From GCA-002731945 sp036344135 (GTDB lineage: Bacteria > Pseudomonadota > Alphaproteobacteria > MED-G09): a stretch of 11,084 nt of DNA. The translations under genes and the position numbers were made by a program. Shown piece by piece: positions 6,237 through 11,084 of this stretch. The first letter of the stretch is position 1; each line of letters starts with the position of its first letter. The DNA is taken from NCBI GenBank assembly GCA_036344135.1, contig JAYYUG010000024.1, positions 1 through 11,084 on the forward strand. Reading direction: 5' to 3'. Under the pieces are notes generated by a model that was given only the letters and a program-made list of their open reading frames with translations, did not search any database and was not told the origin of the DNA.

Positions 6237-7037
6237 TTGCTTTCTATATGATGAAACAACCTCTTCATCTCCTAATTCGCTTCTCCTTTTATAGCTTTTA
6301 ATACTATCTTTTCCTACTTGATATCTTAATTGATCAGATTTATCTGTGGCTGCCTTATATATTGCTTCCGCGACAGTTGATGCACTACTTCCAGCCGAAA
6401 CGAGATTCTTAATCATTTTCCAAAAAGACCCCATTCCTTCTTCATAAGGAGACCCTATTACATCTGCTATTACTGAATTTTCTCTAAAGTTTGTATTTAT
6501 TGCCCCTGGAACGATTATTTTTGTTCTTATTCCAAAAGGATATAATTCAACCGATAACGCTTCGCTTAAGCCTTCTAGGGCCCACTTACTTGTTGAGTAA
6601 AGTATATTATAAGGACCAGGAAACAAAACTTGCGCACTAGAGACATTGATAATAATTCCTTGTTTATTTTGTCTCATTATAGGTAAAATCTCTTTTATCG
6701 TATCAATTACCCCGAATAGATTTGTATCAAATTGATCTTTGATAGATTTTTTTGTTGATAATTCTAATGGTCCCCTTGAAGCAAAACCAGCATTATTAAC
6801 AAGGACATCTATTGAACCAAAATCTTTTAGAACTTTTGATACTGCAACTTTAATGCTTTTACTTGATTTAACATCTATTTTATAAGTTTTAAGATTCTCT
6901 CCAGTTTTGATATTAAACTTATTAGGATTTCTCATTGTTGCCGCAACATTCCATCCTTTTTTTATGAAATATTCTACAGTTGCTTTGCCTATTCCGGCTG
7001 ATGATCCAGTTATTAAGATAGTTTTATTGTGTGACAT
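6225..7037 (-). CDS. Classical short-chain dehydrogenase/reductase (SDR)
   Basis: A 270-residue NAD(P)-dependent oxidoreductase with a Rossmann fold. The cofactor loop is TGSSAGIG (10-17), the structural NNAG is at 81-84, and the catalytic tetrad is N106, S134, Y147 and K151 (YSTSK 147-151). PGAINTNF (177-184) follows as usual. No acidic residue is obvious at the end of the second strand (VAATMRNPNK, 31-40), and the Arg there hints at NADP rather than NAD; this is an inference. The sequence resembles the group of SDRs that interconvert alcohols and carbonyls of bulky substrates. The start codon is 8 bases after the stop of the quinohemoprotein gene, so the two form one operon. The end overlaps the end of the flavin monooxygenase gene by 12 bases, on the opposite strand. 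Confidence 0.93.
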   Translation of the reverse strand: MSHNKTILITGSSAGIGKATVEYFIKKGWNVAATMRNPNKFNIKTGENLKTYKIDVKSSKSIKVAVSKVLKDFGSIDVLVNNAGFASRGPLELSTKKSIKDQFDTNLFGVIDTIKEILPIMRQNKQGIIINVSSAQVLFPGPYNILYSTSKWALEGLSEALSVELYPFGIRTKIIVPGAINTNFRENSVIADVIGSPYEEGMGSFWKMIKNLVSAGSSASTVAEAIYKAATDKSDQLRYQVGKDSIKSYKRRSELGDEEVVSSYRKQLFS

Positions 7038-7045
7038 AAGATTTT

Positions 7046-9094
7046 CTAATTTTGTAACTCAAATACATAAATAGCATTTCCACCCTCAGGTTGATATATT
7101 TCAGGGCTTATTAAAGAAGTTAAAGCACGAAATACTCCCATTCCGGTTTGTACTGCAATATATTGTTTCCCATTTGTTGCATAAGAAACAGGAAATCCAT
7201 GTAAAGCGGAACCAAGTACTGAATGCCATAAAAGTTCTCCTGTTTTGGTGTTAAAAGCCATAAATTTCCTTTCTAGATCTCCTATAAAGGTAAGGCCTCC
7301 GGCTGTAGTTAAGGCGCCCGTCAAAAACATTGCATCTTGTTTATATTCCCAAACTTGATTCATATTCTCTACATTGATTGATACTAATTTTCCTACCTTA
7401 CCATCAATGTTATCCATTTTATAAGATTTTGAATCGGCCCCATATCCTCCGCCCCCTTCTTTCTGTTCGATATATCTACCCACCATATCCGCGCATAGTT
7501 GATGTAGGGGAATAACTATTAAGTTATTTTCAGGATCATAAGATGCAGCTTGCCAATTGTGTCCACCATAGATTCCAGGACAAGCCGAAAATGGTGTATC
7601 AATTTTTGATAATAAAATATCGTCTCTATAGATTACCTTCCCTTTTTTCCTGTCTACTGTTTTGTAAATATTCTGATTTATTGTCTCTTTTAGGTCTATG
7701 AATTTTCCTTTTTCTCTATCAAGTTTCCAAAGGATACCATCCTTACCCACAGTAAGTACGACTTTTTTATCACCAATATTAGCTAAAATTCTTTCAAAAC
7801 CGACTTCCATGTCTATGGTTTCGCCTGGTATATGTTGGAAGAACCAAAGTATTTTTCCTGTTTTGGGATCCATTGCTAATGTTGAGTTTGTGTAGAGAGC
7901 CTTCTCGTTTGGTGACATGCCTCTACTGGCAGCTACCCAGGGTTTTGCCTGAGATGTGCCTATGTAGAAAATATTAAGAATGGGATCATAGCTTCCAGCT
8001 ACCCAAGTATCTGCTCCCGCCTTAAAAATATCAGCAGTATCTCCCCACGAAGCGCTATTAATGTCTCCAGAAAGTGCCACTGTTGATGTTCTCCAGATCT
8101 CTTTCCCAGAATTAGGGTCATGACCTGTTATAAAACAACCATCTTCAATATATCTTTCACACCCATTAATACCTGAAATTACAGTTCCATTAGCAATAAT
8201 TGGCCCACTTGAGTGTGTGTATCCATCTTTATAGTTGGCCTTAATAGTTTTCCATAAGAGTTTTCCGGTTCTAATATCGAGTGCTATTAGCGCGGCGTCA
8301 TAAGTTGCCATAAAGATTTTATCTTGATATACAGCAATATTTTTTGTTGGCCCCCCTAAAACCATAGACTCTCTTGGATATGTGTACCTGTATTCCCAAA
8401 TTAGTTTTCCATTTTCTGCGTTTAAAGCTTGAATCATATTTCCGGGGTGCGTCAGTATCATAATACCTTGTGATATAAGAGGAGTACCTTGATTGCTTCC
8501 ATCATTCATAGCTAGGGACCAAGCAAGTCTTAATTTCTTAACGTTTTCCTTATTTATCTGTTTTAAGGGACTGTAACCATGTCCTAAAGGAGTTCTCCGC
8601 CATGACGTCCAATCATTTTTTTTCGGATAATTTATATCTTTATCACTAATATTATTGAAATTCTCAAGAACTTTATTCTTAAAAAGGGACTGCCTTTCTT
8701 CTGGTTGGTCTATAGTACTAGGGTCGTTAAATGACACCCAATCTTGATTTCCTTCTTCTTTTATATCGCTGAAATTTAAAATGTACTTTGTTATGTTTGA
8801 ATAATCTTTTTTTTCTATGATTCCAATCTTTCCTGGAGGCATAGTAGAAATTATTTCTTGATAGAGTTTATCAGGATTTTTCCCTAATTTTTGCAAAAAG
8901 TTGTTATCAGATAAATTTGATCCGTGCGCTGTTCCTTGTAGTTTATATCCATGACATTCAGCACAATATTTTTCGTAAGGAATTTTTCCGATCTCGATGT
9001 TTGGCATATTATGAATTGGCTTAGCCAACCCTGTCTTGTATATAGGGATAATTATTAGGAGAGATATAAAAAAGATTTTAATTTTTTTAATCAT
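7046..9094 (-). CDS. Secreted PQQ-dependent dehydrogenase with N-terminal cytochrome c domain (quinohemoprotein)
   Basis: A periplasmic dehydrogenase of 682 residues that should oxidise an alcohol or similar group with pyrroloquinoline quinone and pass electrons through its own heme c. A signal peptide covers about residues 1-24 (basic start, hydrophobic 6-19, cut near GLA-KP). A class I cytochrome c domain follows: CAECH (44-48) and probable axial M85 in TMPPGK. The eight-bladed propeller runs from about 160 to the end, with repeated AxDxxTGxxxW-type blades such as ALDIRTGKLLW (271-281) and FNTKTGELLW (614-623). Likely active-site residues are E313 (metal), W364 (quinone floor), Q382 where Asn is usual, and D428 (base) in PGETIDMEVGFE (423-434). 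The vicinal cysteine pair expected before NIAVY (252-256) is absent. The heme c domain is at the N-terminus, not the C-terminus as in type II alcohol dehydrogenases. Polyvinyl-alcohol-dehydrogenase-like enzymes are one alternative. The substrate is unknown, and no PQQ synthesis gene is present here. Confidence 0.92.
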   Translation of the reverse strand: MIKKIKIFFISLLIIIPIYKTGLAKPIHNMPNIEIGKIPYEKYCAECHGYKLQGTAHGSNLSDNNFLQKLGKNPDKLYQEIISTMPPGKIGIIEKKDYSNITKYILNFSDIKEEGNQDWVSFNDPSTIDQPEERQSLFKNKVLENFNNISDKDINYPKKNDWTSWRRTPLGHGYSPLKQINKENVKKLRLAWSLAMNDGSNQGTPLISQGIMILTHPGNMIQALNAENGKLIWEYRYTYPRESMVLGGPTKNIAVYQDKIFMATYDAALIALDIRTGKLLWKTIKANYKDGYTHSSGPIIANGTVISGINGCERYIEDGCFITGHDPNSGKEIWRTSTVALSGDINSASWGDTADIFKAGADTWVAGSYDPILNIFYIGTSQAKPWVAASRGMSPNEKALYTNSTLAMDPKTGKILWFFQHIPGETIDMEVGFERILANIGDKKVVLTVGKDGILWKLDREKGKFIDLKETINQNIYKTVDRKKGKVIYRDDILLSKIDTPFSACPGIYGGHNWQAASYDPENNLIVIPLHQLCADMVGRYIEQKEGGGGYGADSKSYKMDNIDGKVGKLVSINVENMNQVWEYKQDAMFLTGALTTAGGLTFIGDLERKFMAFNTKTGELLWHSVLGSALHGFPVSYATNGKQYIAVQTGMGVFRALTSLISPEIYQPEGGNAIYVFELQN

Positions 9095-9169
9095 ATTATT
9101 TGTTTCTTTTACATTAAGAATCTAACTATTAAAATTTAAAATATTTATTTCATAACTATAAGGATAATT

Positions 9170-9250
9170 ATGTCTGCCATAATAGCTATTATATTGTTTA
9201 TTTGTATTATTTTAATCTTAAATAAGGTTACTTCTGGCCGATTTGATTAG
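9170..9250 (+). CDS. Candidate 26-residue single-pass membrane protein
   Basis: An ATG at 9170 preceded by AAGGA (9160-9164, 5 bases away) opens 26 codons: MSAIIAIILFICIILILNKV followed by TSGRFD and TAG. Residues 3-17 are entirely hydrophobic and would form one membrane helix with a short polar tail. The stop is one base from the stop of the DUF2842 gene on the other strand. Its Shine-Dalgarno site is better than that of any neighbour except the SnoaL-like gene and rplM. Alternatively it is chance: AT-rich DNA easily encodes hydrophobic runs. I do not recognise a family, although helix plus a polar tail ending in GR-x-D looks purposeful. The rest of the spacer upstream (9095-9159) shows nothing definite. 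Confidence 0.45.
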   Translation: MSAIIAIILFICIILILNKVTSGRFD

Positions 9251-9251
9251 G

Positions 9252-9461
9252 TTAATCCTTTTGCATCCAAGAGATCAAAGGTAAAATTGGTACAATCCAT
9301 ATAATTCCAGAAATTAGATAAAATAAAAATAGATATACTTGATTAAGGTTCGGTATGATTAATTCTGCAATAAATGAGATTGTGGCAATAAAAAAAATTA
9401 ACCATAAAGGAATTATTATTGTGCCTATAAATTTTCTTATTCTTTTATTGAGCGTTCTCAT
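9252..9461 (-). CDS. DUF2842 family small membrane protein
   Basis: A 69-residue protein with two membrane helices (about 12-32 and 42-62) after a basic start (RTLNKRIRK). The C-terminal GIIWIVPILPLISWM (52-66) matches the GxxWxxPxxPLIxWM ending that marks DUF2842, a family I know only from Alphaproteobacteria. The function is unknown. The frame is open to an ATG at 9512, but the extra 17 residues do not fit the family's usual length, so the internal ATG at 9461 is preferred. Neither start has a clear Shine-Dalgarno site. The gene is divergent from COX15 with 62 bases between the starts. Its position next to heme A synthase is the expected one in this class and suggests a link to the respiratory membrane, but that is inference. 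Confidence 0.82.
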   Translation of the reverse strand: MRTLNKRIRKFIGTIIIPLWLIFFIATISFIAELIIPNLNQVYLFLFYLISGIIWIVPILPLISWMQKD

Positions 9462-9523
9462 AAGAAGATCTATATAACATGAGTAATTTTTTATTATGAA
9501 CAAAATTATCAATTTTTTTTAAA

Positions 9524-10543
9524 ATGTCTTTACTAAAAACAAATATTAATTTTCCTGTGTTGATTTGGTCTTCAGTTTTATTAATTTTTCTTTGTTGTCT
9601 TGTTTTGCTAGGGGGGGTAACTAGGCTAACCGATTCAGGTCTTTCGATTACTGAGTGGGAAGTTTTTATAGGTATCTTTCCGCCTTTAAGTAACGAATCC
9701 TGGATCACCGAATTTGATAAATACAAAAACATACCTGAATATATTCTGGTAAATAATAAGATGTCCCTTGAGGAATTTAAGACGATATACCTATGGGAGT
9801 GGGGACATAGATTCTTGGCCAGAATTGTGGGGGTTCTAACCCTATTACCTTTTTTTTATTTTTTGATAAAAAACAAGCTAAGTCTATCGATGTCAATAAA
9901 ATCAGCCTTATTAATAGCCTTGATTGGTCTTCAAGGATATATCGGCTGGTATATGGTTCAAAGTGGATTGGTTGAAAGGATTGATGTTAGTCAATATCGT
10001 TTATCCATGCATTTGACTATGGCTTTCGTTATTATATTTGTTACACTTTTATTAATATTTGAGTCATTAGATTTAAGTTTTCAAGTACATAAAAAAACGA
10101 ATAAAATCTGGCCATCTTTTTTGTTTTTAAGTATTTTTTTACAAATCTCTTTAGGTGGACTTGTGTCTGGTTTAGACGCCGGTCTTGTCTATTCGAGTTG
10201 GCCTTTAATGGGCAACACGTTCGTACCAGAAGATTACTGGATAGATAATTTACACTTATTAAACTTTTTTGAAAACAGAACTACTATACAATTTAACCAT
10301 AGGATAATGGGCTACCTGATATTTTTTTTAGGAGTTATTAATGTGTTTATTTCTAGAAAGACAAGAGTATTTTTTGAATTCTCTTTAATAATATTATTAT
10401 TAATAATAATTCAAATTCTCTTAGGTATTGTTTCCATAGTAAATTATATGCCTTGGCAAACAGCATTAATGCACCAATTCTTCTCGATAGCGCTATTTAT
10501 AAGTGCTTCATTTTATGCTTATTTATCATATTTTGGTAAATAG
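9524..10543 (+). CDS. ctaA: Heme A synthase (COX15/CtaA, alphaproteobacterial/mitochondrial type)
   Basis: An integral membrane enzyme that oxidises the C8 methyl group of heme O to a formyl group, giving heme A for cytochrome c oxidase. The 339 residues contain about eight membrane segments in two four-helix halves. All four conserved heme-binding histidines are present: H95 (WEWGHR), H163 (SMHL), H259 (FNHR) and H317 (LMHQ), with E92 in the first half. The first loop GGVTRLTDSGLSITEW (30-45), then FPPL and PEYxxxNxxM, is the long form found in Alphaproteobacteria and mitochondria rather than the shorter Bacillus or gammaproteobacterial form. No Shine-Dalgarno site precedes the ATG. It is followed on the same strand by rplM, which has its own promoter 45 bases after the stop. 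Confidence 0.96.
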   Translation: MSLLKTNINFPVLIWSSVLLIFLCCLVLLGGVTRLTDSGLSITEWEVFIGIFPPLSNESWITEFDKYKNIPEYILVNNKMSLEEFKTIYLWEWGHRFLARIVGVLTLLPFFYFLIKNKLSLSMSIKSALLIALIGLQGYIGWYMVQSGLVERIDVSQYRLSMHLTMAFVIIFVTLLLIFESLDLSFQVHKKTNKIWPSFLFLSIFLQISLGGLVSGLDAGLVYSSWPLMGNTFVPEDYWIDNLHLLNFFENRTTIQFNHRIMGYLIFFLGVINVFISRKTRVFFEFSLIILLLIIIQILLGIVSIVNYMPWQTALMHQFFSIALFISASFYAYLSYFGK

Positions 10544-10579
10544 TTACCATATAATAAATGATTGTTTTAAATGTCTTAA

Positions 10580-10598
10580 TTTAGTGGTTGACACTAAA
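10580..10598. repeat. Inverted repeat covering the rplM -35 box
   Basis: TTTAGTG (10580-10586) and CACTAAA (10592-10598) are perfect 7-bp arms around GTTGA. The repeat overlaps the TTGACA box of the rplM promoter, so a protein bound there would block RNA polymerase. Chance occurrence is possible. Confidence 0.4.
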
Positions 10599-10614
10599 GA
10601 GTCGACTATATAAG
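10588..10614 (+). promoter_or_regulatory. Sigma-70-type promoter of rplM
   Basis: A perfect -35 box TTGACA (10588-10593) is followed after 15 bases by TATAAG (10609-10614); TATATA at 10607 or TAAGAG at 10611 are alternative -10 readings. Transcription would begin near 10621, leaving a leader of about 15 bases that still holds the ribosome binding site GGAG (10627-10630). This is the clearest promoter in the window and fits a highly expressed ribosomal operon. Confidence 0.65.
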
Positions 10615-10635
10615 AGTTCCCTACTTGGAGATAAA

Positions 10636-11084
10636 ATGAATACAATTTCTACAAAAGATATTGATGTAAAAAAGAAATGGATCTTAATTGATGCTACTGA
10701 TGTTGTGGTAGGTAGGCTTGCCTCATTTGTTGCAAATAGACTTAGAGGAAAACATTTAGCTTCTTATACTCCGCATGTTGATGATGGAGATAACGTAATT
10801 ATAATCAACGCAGAAAAGATTCATTTTACAGGTAATAAATTTGTAGATAAAAAATATTACAAACACACAGGCTACCCAGGAGGAATAAAATTAACAACCC
10901 CTGAAAAAATTTTAGATAGTAAATTCCCCGAAAGAATCTTACAAAAGGCAATTCGGAGAATGATGCCATCTGGACCTCTATCTAATAAACAATTCAATAA
11001 TTTAATGATCTATAGTGGCGAAAAACATCCACATGAGGCACAAAAACCAGAGATTATAGTTTTTAAAGATTTAAATAATAAAAA
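10636..11084 (+). CDS. rplM: 50S ribosomal protein L13 (3' end cut by the window)
   Basis: The frame from the ATG at 10636 runs 149 codons to the window edge without a stop. The translation begins MNTISTKDIDVKKKWILIDA and continues with TDVVVGRLASFVANRLRGK, the standard L13 opening, where the early W and the GRLAS block are invariant-type residues. KYYKHTGYPGG (about 73-83) and RRMMPSGPLSN (about 108-118) complete the L13 signature, and the ending GEKHPHEAQKPE is also typical. L13 is an early-assembly protein of the large subunit. Family members are about 142-155 residues, so only a few codons are missing. GGAG 5 bases before the ATG fixes the start. rpsI (S9) is expected next, outside the window. 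Confidence 0.97.
   Translation, partial: MNTISTKDIDVKKKWILIDATDVVVGRLASFVANRLRGKHLASYTPHVDDGDNVIIINAEKIHFTGNKFVDKKYYKHTGYPGGIKLTTPEKILDSKFPERILQKAIRRMMPSGPLSNKQFNNLMIYSGEKHPHEAQKPEIIVFKDLNNK

Noticed and set aside
9462..9512. Longer DUF2842 protein starting at 9512
   Set aside because: The extra 17 residues do not fit the family length and would bring the start within 12 bases of the COX15 start on the opposite strand.
9445..9732. 95-codon open frame on the minus strand over the start of COX15
   Set aside because: It lies antisense to clearly conserved COX15 codons and shows no recognisable domain; it is a shadow frame.
1..11084. CRISPR array, tRNA, insertion sequence or phage genes
   Set aside because: No spaced identical repeats, cloverleaf, transposase motif or terminal inverted repeats of an element were found by reading both strands.

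Overview
The window is AT-rich (about one third G+C by eye) and gene-dense. It probably comes from a marine-type alphaproteobacterium with a streamlined genome, of the SAR11, HIMB59 or AEGEAN-169 kind. Three things support this: a mitochondrial/alphaproteobacterial-type heme A synthase (COX15), a divergent DUF2842 gene next to it, and rplM directly after it. The exact lineage is an inference; no rRNA gene is present.

Layout: a SnoaL-like gene (+) at 72-572 ends tail-to-tail with a membrane-anchored tyrosine-phosphatase-like gene (-). Next comes a cytochrome P450 (-), which is divergent from a TetR-type regulator (+). Their shared 241-base intergenic region is packed with inverted repeats. The regulator is followed on the same strand by a cyclopropane-fatty-acid synthase and a RutA/SfnG-like flavin-dependent monooxygenase. 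The monooxygenase overlaps the end of an SDR oxidoreductase (-), which lies 8 bases downstream of a secreted quinohemoprotein dehydrogenase (-). From about 9.2 kb the content turns to housekeeping: a 26-codon membrane mini-ORF, DUF2842 (-), COX15 (+), then a promoter and rplM, which runs off the right edge.

Functionally, the accessory block (about 1.7-9.1 kb) groups four oxidative enzymes of different types: a heme monooxygenase, a flavin monooxygenase, an NAD(P) dehydrogenase and a periplasmic PQQ/heme c dehydrogenase. With them are a lipid-modifying methyltransferase and one local regulator. This reads as a variable catabolic or detoxification cassette beside a conserved respiratory/ribosomal locus. 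No substrate can be named. No redox partner for the P450, no PQQ biosynthesis gene, no transporter, no CRISPR, no transposase and no tRNA was seen. The quinohemoprotein (atypical active-site surroundings) and the P450/TetR intergenic region are the least ordinary parts.
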